This document shows, in pieces, positions 34,245 to 43,542 of a stretch of 64,000 nucleotides of DNA. The DNA comes from Clostridiales bacterium (GTDB taxonomy: Bacteria > Bacillota > Clostridia > Oscillospirales > Oscillospiraceae). The DNA lies in NCBI GenBank assembly GCA_021205455.1, contig JAJPXL010000136.1, forward strand, positions 1-64,000, given 5' to 3'. How positions within the stretch are numbered: the first letter of the stretch is position 1; each line of letters starts with the position of its first letter. Both the position numbers and the translations under genes were made by a program. The notes below the pieces were generated by a model that ran no database searches, was not told the origin of the DNA, and was given only the letters and a program-made list of their open reading frames with translations.

Positions 34245-35308
34245 TTGCTCTGCTGATCATCGTGGTGCTGCTGGCGCTTCTGCTCCAGTACCTTGCCCAG
34301 CGCCGGGGGCTGCGCGGCCTGGAGGCGACCCTTTCCTTCTCGGCGCCGCTGGTGGAGCCGGGGGCCCAGTTTGATTTGATTTTGCATCTGACGAATCGCA
34401 ACCTGGCCTTCTTCCCCTTCCTTCGGGTCGTCATCCGGCTGCCTGGGGACATCGCGGTAGACGCACCCCCCAACCAGCTCCGCTCGGATAACCGAGGCGG
34501 GCAGTATCTGTCCGTCACCACCTGGCTGTCGCCAAAGCAGCAGCTTTCTCAGCACATCCCCGTCTCTGCCAGCGCGCGGGGGCGGTACCTGGTGCAGGGG
34601 CTGACCGTCTACGGCGGTGATTTCCTGGGGCTCTCCGAGGAGCGGCAGAGCTATGACCAGTTTCTGGAGGTGGTCGTCCTGCCAAAGGAGGCCGCGGAGC
34701 AGGATATGGATCGGATTTCCGGCGGCTTCCCCGGCGACCTCTCCGTGAACCGCTTCCTCTACGAGGACCCTGTGCTGACGGTGGGCTATCGGGATTATAC
34801 GGGGCGGGAGCCGATGAAAATGCTGTCCTGGACGCAGATGGCCCGCACTGGGAAACTGATGGTGAAGCAGTATGACTACACGCTGGAAACCTCCGTCACC
34901 GTGATTCTAAACGTGGCGTGCCAGGCCGAGGAGCCTGAGCCGCTGGTGGAGGCCTGCTACAGCCTTGCCCGCACCCTCTGCCGCCAGCTGGAGGAGCAGG
35001 GCATCCAGTACGCCTTTCAAACCAACGCCATCACCGCCGGAGATTTCGCCTCCTGGCAGTCCGTCAGTGAGGGGTTGGGCCAACGCCACCTCCTGCACAT
35101 TTTGGAGGGGCTGGGCCGTGGCCTGTATCAGCCTGCCTGCTCCTGCGAAACGCTGCTGGAACGGGCGGTGCGCAGCTCCGACGGCACCCACGGCCTGCTG
35201 TTCATCACGCCGGAAGCGGACCCGGAAACGCTCCGGCTGGCCGCCCTGTGGGCGGACCGCGCCGGTGTGCAGCTGTGGACGCTGATTGGTCAGGAGGTAT
35301 CCCCATGA
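34241..35308 (+). CDS. DUF58 domain-containing protein
   Basis: 355 residues from ATG 34241 (ATGA overlap). One N-terminal TM helix (2-18), then a beta-rich extra-membrane part, then the DUF58 signature: GYRDYTGREPMKMLSW followed by KLMVKQYD near residues 187-212. The C-terminal VWA-like half is divergent. It is a conserved partner of MoxR, with roles proposed in envelope or secreted-protein maturation. It overlaps the next gene by 4 bp. Confidence 0.88.
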   Translation: MIALLIIVVLLALLLQYLAQRRGLRGLEATLSFSAPLVEPGAQFDLILHLTNRNLAFFPFLRVVIRLPGDIAVDAPPNQLRSDNRGGQYLSVTTWLSPKQQLSQHIPVSASARGRYLVQGLTVYGGDFLGLSEERQSYDQFLEVVVLPKEAAEQDMDRISGGFPGDLSVNRFLYEDPVLTVGYRDYTGREPMKMLSWTQMARTGKLMVKQYDYTLETSVTVILNVACQAEEPEPLVEACYSLARTLCRQLEEQGIQYAFQTNAITAGDFASWQSVSEGLGQRHLLHILEGLGRGLYQPACSCETLLERAVRSSDGTHGLLFITPEADPETLRLAALWADRAGVQLWTLIGQEVSP

Positions 35309-36534
35309 TAACCCTTGTTCTGTTGAAGCTGCTGTCCGACCTGGGGTTCTACTATGCCTTCGGGGGCTTTTTCGTCGTGTTGGCCGGTGCAAATGCTTCG
35401 GTGTTGGTGGCCGCCTACGCCGTGCAGAGCCTGACCGGCCTGCTGACTTACCTGCTGCGGGAGCGGGGGTGGCTGCGGTTCCTTCCGCTGGCGCTGCTGG
35501 CGGTGGGCTGGCTGCTGCCGGGAGGCAGCATCGCCGCCTGGGTCGCCATTGCGCCCTCCGCCCTCTATGTCGCCTGGCTGACGGCCGGGCGGCGCTATCT
35601 GCCGGAGTGGGGTCGGCAGGTGGACATCTTTTCCGTTTTCTGGAAGGCGCTGCTGGCCTTCTGCCTGTTCATGCTGCTGATCAACTGCGGAGAAATTCTC
35701 GCTGCCATCACCATCCCCATCGGGCTGGTTGGGCTGACCTGCTGCGTCCTGCTGACCCGCTCTCTGCGGCACGACCTGACGGTGTGCTGTCAGCCCCGGT
35801 ATCAGGCCATGAACCTGTTCCTGGCAGCGGGGGTGGGCCTCACCGCTCTGGCCCTCAGCTCCAAAGCCTTTTTGCAGAGCTGCGGCACGGCGCTCTGGTG
35901 GATCTATGAAACCGTTTTCGCGCCCATCTTGATGGCCGTGGGCCAGCTGTTGGTTATGGTGATGCAGGTCATCCTGTGGCTGTTCTCTTGGGTGCAGTTC
36001 AATGTCACCGGGGAGGAGCAGGAGGCCCAGTCGCTGAACCTGGACGGTGCAGAGGACATCCTTGGAGATCTGGAAGCCAGTGAAAACAACGGCGAACTGT
36101 TCAGCCGGGTGTGCATCGCCCTCGTGCTGATTCTGGCCGCGATTCTTCTTGTGCTGGTGTTTCGCTGGCTCTCCCGCAACTCCGGCACAGCGGCGCGGCA
36201 GCCGACTTCGCGGTCAGTACGCTCTGCGGTCAGCGGGCAAACCGCCCGCCCGCCGTCTCGGTTCGACCGCTCCCCTGTCCAGCGGGTGCGGCTGCAATAT
36301 CAGAAGTTTCTCGCGCTGTACCGTACCCGGGGGCTGGAGCAGAAAATCAGCGACACCAGTCAGGAGGTAGCTTCGAAAAGCGTTTACAGCTTTGACCCTG
36401 CCAAGGTTCAGGCCCTGCGGCAGCTTTATATCGCCGCCCGCTACAATGACCAGGCCACCAAAGAGGATGCAGCCAGGGCAAAGGAGCTATATCAGTCCCT
36501 TTCCCGCGCCTCAGACCGAAACCAAACAGACTGA
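35305..36534 (+). CDS. Membrane protein with DUF4129-like C-terminus (TgpA position, no transglutaminase core)
   Basis: 409 residues. Six to eight TM helices occupy ~1-230 and another lies near 270-290; a Ser/Arg-rich linker leads to a C-terminal cytoplasmic region (LQYQKFLALYRTRGLEQKIS) like DUF4129. In typical MoxR-DUF58-TgpA operons the third gene has a transglutaminase domain, but I see no Cys-His-Asp transglutaminase motif here. AGGAGG lies upstream and it is coupled to DUF58. Function unknown; probably envelope-related. Confidence 0.8.
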   Translation: MITLVLLKLLSDLGFYYAFGGFFVVLAGANASVLVAAYAVQSLTGLLTYLLRERGWLRFLPLALLAVGWLLPGGSIAAWVAIAPSALYVAWLTAGRRYLPEWGRQVDIFSVFWKALLAFCLFMLLINCGEILAAITIPIGLVGLTCCVLLTRSLRHDLTVCCQPRYQAMNLFLAAGVGLTALALSSKAFLQSCGTALWWIYETVFAPILMAVGQLLVMVMQVILWLFSWVQFNVTGEEQEAQSLNLDGAEDILGDLEASENNGELFSRVCIALVLILAAILLVLVFRWLSRNSGTAARQPTSRSVRSAVSGQTARPPSRFDRSPVQRVRLQYQKFLALYRTRGLEQKISDTSQEVASKSVYSFDPAKVQALRQLYIAARYNDQATKEDAARAKELYQSLSRASDRNQTD

Positions 36535-36561
36535 CCCTTGCGAGTTCTATAGAGAACACAA

Positions 36562-36604
36562 CAGCAGCCCACCAGGGTAGTTCCCTGGTGGGCTGCTGCT
36601 TTGC
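36562..36604. terminator. Terminator between convergent operons
   Basis: A perfect 16-bp stem (CAGCAGCCCACCAGGG and complement), loop TAGTT, then CTTTGC. It separates the MoxR operon from the leftward SPFH operon. Confidence 0.8.
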
Positions 36605-36646
36605 GCACTCCATGCGCTGTTTCTTTGTCTCTCGCGAGGCCCTCGG

Positions 36647-37354
36647 TCAGCGGCCCTTATTGGCTTTGCACAGGGCGTTCCGGGCCTTCAAGTCCCTGGA
36701 GATCTGCTGGCACAGCCTGCCGGCGGCGACTGTATCGCCGCTACTGAGGGCCGAACCGAGGTTGGAAACTTCCCCGTAAATCCTGTCCTCCAGCTCCTTC
36801 GTGGCTGCGCTGCTGACGGAATCGCTGTAGCGTATTTCCTCCGCCAGCCGCTGCAAATCGCCGGTCAGCGCGGTATCCTCCGCCTGGCTGCTGAGGGCAA
36901 CCACCTGACCGTAAAACCAACGCATGAAGTCTGTGCTGGTCGCCACCTTCTGGTCCTGCTCCTCCACATAACCCCTTGTGGTTTCCGCAGTGATCAGCCC
37001 AATGGCGGCGCCCCCGGTCAGCAGAATATAGAACACCAGGGGAATCCAAAGCGGCAACCCGGGGAAAAAGACGGAAATCACCACGAAAACGACTACACAG
37101 CTCAGAAGGGCAACCGCATAATCAAAGGCTACTGTCAGGATGGGGCGACCGTAGAATCTGCTTTTGGCGGTCTCGGCATCCTTCATGGCAATGCGTTCCG
37201 CTGCAAACAGGAACAGCAGGGAGACCACAAGGAACCCGTCCGACAGCCAGAACACCCCCGTCTTTTGGAACGGAATCACAAAGGCCACCAGATTGCAGAC
37301 GACCAGCACAATGGCCCAAATCAGAACGCTCTTTTGGGATGGTTTCATGTTCAT
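36647..37354 (-). CDS. Hypothetical four-TM membrane protein
   Basis: 235 residues. TM helices near 10-30, 38-52, 72-95 and 98-120, then a ~110-residue helical, polar C-terminal domain (STDFMRWFYGQVVALSSQAE and on, ending LKARNALCKANKGR). It is the last gene of the six-gene SPFH/zinc-ribbon operon, 45 bp after the SPFH gene. I do not recognise the family. Topology suggests a membrane anchor with a cytoplasmic helical platform. Confidence 0.75.
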   Translation of the reverse strand: MNMKPSQKSVLIWAIVLVVCNLVAFVIPFQKTGVFWLSDGFLVVSLLFLFAAERIAMKDAETAKSRFYGRPILTVAFDYAVALLSCVVVFVVISVFFPGLPLWIPLVFYILLTGGAAIGLITAETTRGYVEEQDQKVATSTDFMRWFYGQVVALSSQAEDTALTGDLQRLAEEIRYSDSVSSAATKELEDRIYGEVSNLGSALSSGDTVAAGRLCQQISRDLKARNALCKANKGR

Positions 37355-37399
37355 GCTATTCTCCTCCTCTATTCTTTCTGTCAGGCGTGCAACGGTGCG

Positions 37400-39091
37400 T
37401 CACATCCGGCTCAGCACCTCGTCCACCTTGGCGTCATACTTCTCCTGGGAGATATAACCGCTGTCCAGCAGCTTTTTCAGCGTCCCCAGGACTGCCATCG
37501 GGTCGTCCTGGGCAGGCTGCGCGCTGCTTTCGGCAGCATCCGGCTTCCCCGGCGTGACCGGTGCGGCGGCCCCCAGCACGGTGGCTCCCGGTGCGGTACC
37601 TTGAAGCGCGTCTCTGGTCATGTCAACCACGCTGCCCATGGCGCCCAGGGTAACACCCAGGCTGGCGATATCCCCAAGGGCGCTTCCGCCGCCGGAGCCG
37701 CCGGTGATGCCGTTCTGCATGGCCTCCAGCCCCACCTGGCGGGCGGTCTCCTGCTGATAGGTATAGCCCTTCATCCGCATTTCCTCCGCCTCGGCGGCAG
37801 CCTTGAGGCGGTACGCCTCCGCTTCGGCCTGAGCGCCGATGAGCTGGGCCTGGGCCTTCGTCTCGGATTCCGTCAGAATGCGGCCCCTGGCAGCCTCCGC
37901 CGTCGCCTGGCCCACCTGTTCACGCCTGACACCCAGGTATTGCTGGGCATACAGCTCCTTCATCTCCATGTACTGCTTATGCATGGGATCTGACGGATCG
38001 TCCTCCGGCGTGACAAAGCGCATGATGTGGAACCCTGACACGGTCAGGCCATAGTCCACAAGGGACACATTGATGATTTCCTGCAGGGCGTCGGAAATCT
38101 CCTTCATGTGCTCGTCCAGCTCCAGCACGCTGATGGATTGCTGCCGAATCACCTTGGCCAGGTAATCCTTAACGCACTCCACAACAGGACCGCGGAAATA
38201 CTCCGACATATTGGTGGGTGCGGAGTGATACAGGTTCTGATGCTGCGCCGACCCCTGCGGCTCCTGGAGGGATTGCCCCATAATCAGGCCGGAGGAGGTA
38301 CCCACCAGCTTTAACAGGATGCGCTTGGAGTCGATGACCCGAATATTAAACTCTCCGCTGGCACCGATGGCGACATGCATCCCAGAGCTGGGGTCAAACA
38401 GCCGCGTCTTGGAATCCGTTCCCCACTTGATGCCCATTTGGGTGGTCAGGTTGATGAAGTAAACCTCCGCATGGAAGGGCGTCCGTCCCGCACCGACAGG
38501 GAGCGGGTACCGCTTATTCATTTCGGGGAGGTTCTGCGTCTCCAGCGTGTAACGGTCGGCGGGAAACACATCCAGCGCCTGCCCGTCGCGGAAGAACACC
38601 GCCTCCTGGCCTTCATGTACAATCAACTGCGCCCCGGTTTGGAAGTTCTCAATGGGGTGCTTCCAGACGAAGGTGTGATTGTCCCCTTTATACTCGATGA
38701 TGCTGACAGCCGCCTCGCTGGCGTAGCGCTGCTTCGCCAGCTCACGCTGGACGTCAATCCTGCAATCGCAGATGGGGCAGCTGTAGGACCTGGTCCCCGC
38801 CTCTGCGTTCAGCTTGACGCCGCATTGTGGGCACTGGAAGCTGACCATCTTCAGCCCGGACGCAGGGGCGATGCTGGCCTTACAGACCGGACACCTGGGG
38901 TTCTTCTTGCTCTGGTCGTAGACGATAGAATTTCGGCAGGAAGGACATACAATGGAAGTCATACGCTCCGCGTGGATGTCGATTTTCGTGCCGCAGCGGC
39001 AGGTAACCCGATTCCGGAACAGCCCCCGCAGCCCATTATAAGCGGTGACGTAATTGCCGCATTGCGGGCATTCGATAGCAAATTGACCCAT
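37400..39091 (-). CDS. SPFH (band 7/flotillin-like) protein with N-terminal zinc ribbons and C-terminal SHOCT
   Basis: 563 residues from ATG 39091 (AGGAGG 7 nt upstream). Six CxC or CxxC knuckles in the first ~125 residues (the first at Cys8/Cys11) form zinc ribbons. An SPFH domain occupies ~135-340. A long Ala/Glu/Arg helix (TAEAARGRILTESETKAQAQ and on) follows, then a Gly-rich linker and a SHOCT-like end (LKKLLDSGYISQEKYDAKV). The architecture matches 'virion core protein'-type SPFH proteins of Firmicutes, which assemble on membranes and are linked to envelope stress. Confidence 0.9.
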   Translation of the reverse strand: MGQFAIECPQCGNYVTAYNGLRGLFRNRVTCRCGTKIDIHAERMTSIVCPSCRNSIVYDQSKKNPRCPVCKASIAPASGLKMVSFQCPQCGVKLNAEAGTRSYSCPICDCRIDVQRELAKQRYASEAAVSIIEYKGDNHTFVWKHPIENFQTGAQLIVHEGQEAVFFRDGQALDVFPADRYTLETQNLPEMNKRYPLPVGAGRTPFHAEVYFINLTTQMGIKWGTDSKTRLFDPSSGMHVAIGASGEFNIRVIDSKRILLKLVGTSSGLIMGQSLQEPQGSAQHQNLYHSAPTNMSEYFRGPVVECVKDYLAKVIRQQSISVLELDEHMKEISDALQEIINVSLVDYGLTVSGFHIMRFVTPEDDPSDPMHKQYMEMKELYAQQYLGVRREQVGQATAEAARGRILTESETKAQAQLIGAQAEAEAYRLKAAAEAEEMRMKGYTYQQETARQVGLEAMQNGITGGSGGGSALGDIASLGVTLGAMGSVVDMTRDALQGTAPGATVLGAAAPVTPGKPDAAESSAQPAQDDPMAVLGTLKKLLDSGYISQEKYDAKVDEVLSRM

Positions 39092-39145
39092 AATCATTCC
39101 TCCTACACGAGTATAGTCTCAACACCGGCAGACAAGCGTCCGCCG

Positions 39146-40543
39146 TCAGGACTCTGCGGCAATGATGCCGTTTCTGATTTTGACTTCCAATATTCTCAGC
39201 ACGCTCTCCTGAATCCGTTCCTCAGAAATCGTGCCGTTCTCCACCGCCGACAGAATGCCCTGCACCGCGCCGGTCAGGCTGGAGGGCTCCAGAATTACGT
39301 CAACTCCGGCCTGGACCGCCAGCACCGCCGCCTCTCCGGCGGAGTACCGGTCTGTAATGGCGTTCATCACCATGGAATCGGTGATGATCAGCCCCTGGAA
39401 GCCCAGCTCGTCCCGCAAAATTTCAATCATGGTGGCGGACAGGCTGGCAGGGGTATCGTCCCCCGTCACCTCCGGGACGGAAATGTGGCCCATCATCACG
39501 AAGTCCGCACCGGCGTCTATCCCCGCCTGAAAGGGCAGGAACTCCACGCTTCTCAGCTCCTGGAGGGTTTTCAGCACCTCCGTATACCCGTAATGGCTGT
39601 CGGTGTCTGTGTCCCCGTGCCCTGGGAAGTGCTTCAGCGTACAGAGCATCCCACTGTCCCGGAAGCCCTGAACCGCCGACGCCACCATCTCCGCCACCGC
39701 CTCCGGATCAGAACCGAAGGACCGATCCCCGATTACGGTGTTGTTGGGATTTGAGTTGACATCCGCCACCGGCGCAAAGTCCAGATTGAAGCCAAACTGC
39801 GCAATTTCCGTGCCGATGGTGCTGCCCACCTCATAAGCCTTGCTGACATCGCCGGTGCTGCCGATGTCGGACATACTGGGGAAGGAAGTGGTGCCCATGG
39901 CGCTGTTATTGCCAATGCGGGCCACACGGCCGCCTTCCTCATCCACCGCGATAAACAGGCCGATTTTGGAGTAGGACTGCGTGTTGGAGATCATGGTGGT
40001 ACACTGCTCCGGCGTGACGATGTTGGCGGCAAAGTAGACCAGCCCGCCCACCGGATGGGTTTGAAGGGCCGCCTTGGTCGTTGCCCCCGCCTGGGTGACC
40101 GTGGACACGCCCGTCAGCGTCTCCGGTGTGACGATGAACATCTGGTAGATCTGCTCTGCCAGCGTCATGGAATCCAGAATCTCCTGCGCCTGGGCGGTGA
40201 TGGCCTCTTCACGGGTGAGCTCCGGCTCCTCCGGTTCGGCGCTGCTCTCCGCCGCCGCGGAGGAATCGGACGCCTCCCCGTCCTGGTCGGCTTCCGGCTC
40301 GTCAGGCTGCTCTTCCGTGAGCTGGGACTCCTCTGCCTCGGAACCGGCTTCGGCGTCCACCCCTTCCGAGGACTGTACCGCGCTGGAGGAAGGCGCGCTG
40401 TCTGCGCCATCCTCAGCGGAGAGGGACGCCGTGTTTGCCGTTAGCCATGCCCCCAGCGCGGCCCCTATGGCCAGCATCGCCAGGGACCAGAGGACGAGGC
40501 CAAGTTTGCGGAAGCGATTCCGCCGTGGGTTCTCGTCCATCAT
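39146..40543 (-). CDS. Membrane-anchored GH3 beta-N-acetylhexosaminidase-like protein
   Basis: 465 residues. An N-terminal signal-anchor (12-34), then an acidic Ser/Glu-rich tether (~38-100), then a GH3 N-terminal domain with GLFIAVDEEGGRVAR, LDFAPVADVNSNP, catalytic-loop KHFPGHGDTDTDSHYG and nucleophile region IITDSMVMNAI. The pattern is NagZ-like, so it probably trims peptidoglycan outside the membrane. Its start overlaps the lectin-like gene by 4 bp. Its presence in this operon ties the cluster to the cell wall. Confidence 0.9.
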   Translation of the reverse strand: MMDENPRRNRFRKLGLVLWSLAMLAIGAALGAWLTANTASLSAEDGADSAPSSSAVQSSEGVDAEAGSEAEESQLTEEQPDEPEADQDGEASDSSAAAESSAEPEEPELTREEAITAQAQEILDSMTLAEQIYQMFIVTPETLTGVSTVTQAGATTKAALQTHPVGGLVYFAANIVTPEQCTTMISNTQSYSKIGLFIAVDEEGGRVARIGNNSAMGTTSFPSMSDIGSTGDVSKAYEVGSTIGTEIAQFGFNLDFAPVADVNSNPNNTVIGDRSFGSDPEAVAEMVASAVQGFRDSGMLCTLKHFPGHGDTDTDSHYGYTEVLKTLQELRSVEFLPFQAGIDAGADFVMMGHISVPEVTGDDTPASLSATMIEILRDELGFQGLIITDSMVMNAITDRYSAGEAAVLAVQAGVDVILEPSSLTGAVQGILSAVENGTISEERIQESVLRILEVKIRNGIIAAES

Positions 40544-41574
40544 TCTGTGTACCCGTCGTCAAATTCGATGACGTAGCCGACCTTTCCGCTGACGGAGGGG
40601 AAATCCTCCACCAGGTTATCCCGCTGGTCGTTGAAGGTCCAGCCAATGTCCACCCCGTCATAGGCGGCGTTCCACAGGCACAGGCAGAATTCCTGCGTGC
40701 CGTCGGTATCGGCCAGGCTGGGCTCCCCGGGATACCAGACATCGAAGGTCCAGTCCTCTCCGGTAATCCAGCAGCCGTCCTCGCCCCACGTCATCTCATC
40801 CGTTGTCAGCGCAGCGCCCAGCCAGAGGTATTTCAGTCCGCTCTCCTCGGCCAGAGCACAGATAGCGTCATACTCCTCCTGAGAGGTGATCGTCGCCAAA
40901 TGGCCGCCTGCTTCCATCGCTGCTTCGTAGGCCTCGGACCAGGACAGGTCCGCCGCCACGATTTCATAGGTGCGCTCCGAGACGGGAACCTCTATGTGCT
41001 CCTCTTCCGCATCGGACTGCGCTTCTATCTCCGCCTCCGCTTCCGGGGACTGGACAGCGTCGATTTCCGCTTCGTCACCTGTTTCGCTTTGCACGGCTTC
41101 CTCCGGTTGGGTCTGGCTGTCAGCGGCAGCCATCTCGCTTTCCTCTGACGCTCCGCTCGGGTCGGCCGTCTCGCCTGCCGAAACGGAGAGGTCTGCCTCC
41201 TCGCCGCCGGAGCGGCCAGAGGAGAACCAGCCCTGCCATACGCCGACCACGACCACGATGCCCACCAGCAGCAGCACAACCAGCACTGCGCCCAGGATGA
41301 CGGGAAGCCTGGATTGCTTCTTCGTCCCCCGCTCCGGGGCCTGCACCCCATCCTGCACGGTAACAGGGGTGCGCCTCGGCGGCGCTGGCGCTGCCGTAGG
41401 GGCAGGCAAATCCAGCAGCAGCTCCGGCGGAAGCGCCGTCCCGTCAAAGCCACAGAATCTGGCATTGGTTCTCAGCACCCGATTGCAGGAAGGGCACCGC
41501 GCAATCTGATGGCCGCAGGCGGCGCAGAATTGGGCGTCGTCCTTCGTCTCTTTTCCACAATAAGGGCAAATCAT
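40540..41574 (-). CDS. Zinc-ribbon, TM, C-type-lectin-like protein
   Basis: 344 residues. Two N-terminal zinc ribbons (CPYC..CAAC and CPSC..C), a Pro/Arg linker, one TM helix (~90-113), an acidic Ser/Glu-rich stalk (~115-200), and a C-terminal C-type-lectin-like domain starting YEIVAADLSWSEAYEAA with GGHLATITSQEEYDA, WLGA and WYPGEPS. The ribbons are predicted inside and the lectin-like domain outside, ideal for sensing wall sugars. It is coupled to the GH3 gene. Confidence 0.85.
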   Translation of the reverse strand: MICPYCGKETKDDAQFCAACGHQIARCPSCNRVLRTNARFCGFDGTALPPELLLDLPAPTAAPAPPRRTPVTVQDGVQAPERGTKKQSRLPVILGAVLVVLLLVGIVVVVGVWQGWFSSGRSGGEEADLSVSAGETADPSGASEESEMAAADSQTQPEEAVQSETGDEAEIDAVQSPEAEAEIEAQSDAEEEHIEVPVSERTYEIVAADLSWSEAYEAAMEAGGHLATITSQEEYDAICALAEESGLKYLWLGAALTTDEMTWGEDGCWITGEDWTFDVWYPGEPSLADTDGTQEFCLCLWNAAYDGVDIGWTFNDQRDNLVEDFPSVSGKVGYVIEFDDGYTE

Positions 41575-41674
41575 AACTCGTTCCCTTTCCTTTTGACAGC
41601 AATTTGCCTGGCCCCACCAGCCCTATGCCGCCGGGCGGCACAGGGCAGCAGGGCACAGGCAAACCTTCCTTTGC

Positions 41675-42769
41675 TTAGCCGTTCTTCTTCTCCCGAATCA
41701 GGCTCCGCATGGCGGCGAACTGACCCTCTCCGACCGTGGAGTCCACTTCGCTGTTCACGCTGCACGGGAAGTTACAGCCGCCTAGATATAAAACGAACTG
41801 GTTGGTGAGCCGATTCTCATAACGGCGCTTCTTTGTGTTAAAGATCTTGTACAGAGATTCGCTGAGCTGAATGCCCTCAATATCCTCATAGAAGCATTCC
41901 GCCGTATACTCATTGTAAACAAGGCCGGTGGAGATGTCCACATCGCCGGAATACATCATCACCTGATTCTCTGTAAAGGCATAGACAGTAACCTCCTGGA
42001 GCAGAGAGCGGGTTCTGCCATCTGACCCAATTTTTCTGGCGAAAACGGGGTCGTATTCTGTTCCGTTTTTCTTATTCCTGCTGAACAATCCGCTCAGAGC
42101 GGCAAAAAAGCCGTTCCGACTCTGCTTCTGCTTGGAAACCTGCTCTTGGGCGGTGGCAAAGCTGTCGTGGGGTGACTTGCCAAAGCCGACCAATACCAGC
42201 GGTTTGATTAGGCTCATCTGCTCCTGCACTAAGTTCAGCTTCTCTAGCCCACGCTTGTGCATAACAGCCTTTTGTTCCTTCCATGCGGCGTCCACTTCAT
42301 CCTCATAAGGGAAGCCGTTGAACTTGAACACAAAGTACAAAATCAGGCCAACCAAAGCCACAAGCAACCCAATACCGGTCCAAAAGAAGATTAGGCCACC
42401 GACAATCAGGATGCTGGGCAATCGGGATGTACGGCCAAAAAAGTATTCCCGTACATTGTCAGGGTCTACATTGGACCCGTAGCCAGGGCCGCCAAGGTTT
42501 CCGGAGCCGCCGGGGGTGTAGCTAGTCGTACCGCCAGGAGTGTAGCCAGTCGTACCGCCGGGGGTGTAACCGCTCGACCCGCCGGGGGTATAGGAGCTCG
42601 ACCCGCCGGGGGTGTAGGAGCCAGACCCGCCGGGGGTATAAGACCCCGACCCTCCCGGGGTATAACCTCCTCCGGCCTGCGCCGTGGTCTCCTCAGGCAC
42701 CGGATTCCCACAGACAACGCAGAATCTGGCGTCCTTCTCTAAAGTAGCTCCGCAGTTAGGACAATTCAT
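41675..42769 (-). CDS. Zinc-ribbon protein with YTPGGS repeats and membrane segment
   Basis: 364 residues. Zinc ribbon CPNC..CVVC at 3-20, then seven 8-residue YTPGGSxS repeats (36-88), then a hydrophobic hairpin ~110-150 (LPSILIVGGLIFFWTGIGLL and on), then a cytoplasmic-like alpha/beta region with DPVFARKIGSDGRTRSLLQE and EYTAECFYEDIEGIQLSESL. Function unknown. It is the second gene of the SPFH operon. The repeats predict a flexible tether. Confidence 0.8.
   Translation of the reverse strand: MNCPNCGATLEKDARFCVVCGNPVPEETTAQAGGGYTPGGSGSYTPGGSGSYTPGGSSSYTPGGSSGYTPGGTTGYTPGGTTSYTPGGSGNLGGPGYGSNVDPDNVREYFFGRTSRLPSILIVGGLIFFWTGIGLLVALVGLILYFVFKFNGFPYEDEVDAAWKEQKAVMHKRGLEKLNLVQEQMSLIKPLVLVGFGKSPHDSFATAQEQVSKQKQSRNGFFAALSGLFSRNKKNGTEYDPVFARKIGSDGRTRSLLQEVTVYAFTENQVMMYSGDVDISTGLVYNEYTAECFYEDIEGIQLSESLYKIFNTKKRRYENRLTNQFVLYLGGCNFPCSVNSEVDSTVGEGQFAAMRSLIREKKNG
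42506..42664 (-). repeat. Seven tandem 24-bp coding repeats
   Basis: Encode the YTPGG-S/T-x-x units of the zinc-ribbon protein (Tyr at residues 36, 44, 52, 60, 68, 76 and 84). Copy number could vary by slippage. Confidence 0.85.
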
Positions 42770-42890
42770 GATGGTTCCTCCATCTCTCTCTTTATTTCAA
42801 AAAGGCTGGGCTGCCGCGTTTTGCGGCAGGCGGACAACCCTTCTGACGATGTCATGCCGCCTCTCTCTGCAGGGCGGACTTTGGCAGGGG

Positions 42891-43490
42891 CTATAGGCAG
42901 GCCGGCTTTGCGGTGCCCATGGTTGCATACAGCTGCTCCACTTCGCGGGTGGTAAGGCCCGCACGCAATGCGGATTGCAGCGCTTCCTGATAGGTGGGAG
43001 AGGTACGCAGATGCTTGTTGAAATAAAAGTCGTATTTTACATAAGAAAGGAAATAATAGTAGATGCCCCTGGCCTGAATCATCAGCGCCGCATTGACGTA
43101 TTCCTCGATTTTGAGGATGGCCGGCCGGCCGGCCAGGAAGGGCCGCTGCCCTTTCAGCAGGGCGACCGCCGCGTAAAAATAGATTTCCGCATTATTCATG
43201 TCCCCTTCCATGGCGCGCTCAAAGGCCCGCTCCGCCAGGTCGTACAGGTGCAGCCTCAGATAGCACATAGCGGCGGCAAGATTCATTTCGGCATTGTCCG
43301 GCTGTTCCTCCAGGGAGGCACGATAGGCGGCCGAATACCTTTGAGCGGTCTCCTGCGGCATATTGAAAAAAGTATCATAATCGTTAATAATAAGCTTTCT
43401 GCCGCAGAACTCGCAAGTGGGGTTCGGTTCACTCGGGTCGAGTGGCGCGCCGCAGGTGGGGCAGGATGTCATTTTTATCCGTACTGGCAT
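42891..43490 (-). CDS. Zinc-ribbon/TPR-like protein
   Basis: 199 residues from ATG 43490 (AAGG upstream). N-terminal zinc ribbon CPTCGAPL..CEFCGRKL. Helical repeats follow, of TPR type (EMNLAAAMCYLRLHLYDLAE and NNAEIYFYAAVALLKG), then a helical end. Cytoplasmic scaffold protein of unknown partner. First gene of the six-gene leftward operon, just after a consensus promoter. The 121-bp gap to the next gene holds only a short hairpin (TGCCGC/GCGGCA). Confidence 0.8.
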   Translation of the reverse strand: MPVRIKMTSCPTCGAPLDPSEPNPTCEFCGRKLIINDYDTFFNMPQETAQRYSAAYRASLEEQPDNAEMNLAAAMCYLRLHLYDLAERAFERAMEGDMNNAEIYFYAAVALLKGQRPFLAGRPAILKIEEYVNAALMIQARGIYYYFLSYVKYDFYFNKHLRTSPTYQEALQSALRAGLTTREVEQLYATMGTAKPACL

Positions 43491-43542
43491 GGAAAAACCT
43501 TCTTTCGACGCATTACTGCAAAATAATTCAAATTCTGTAAAT

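Noticed and set aside
42506..42664. Possible CRISPR or minisatellite array
   Set aside because: The repeats are in frame, have no unique spacers and encode a regular YTPGG tether.
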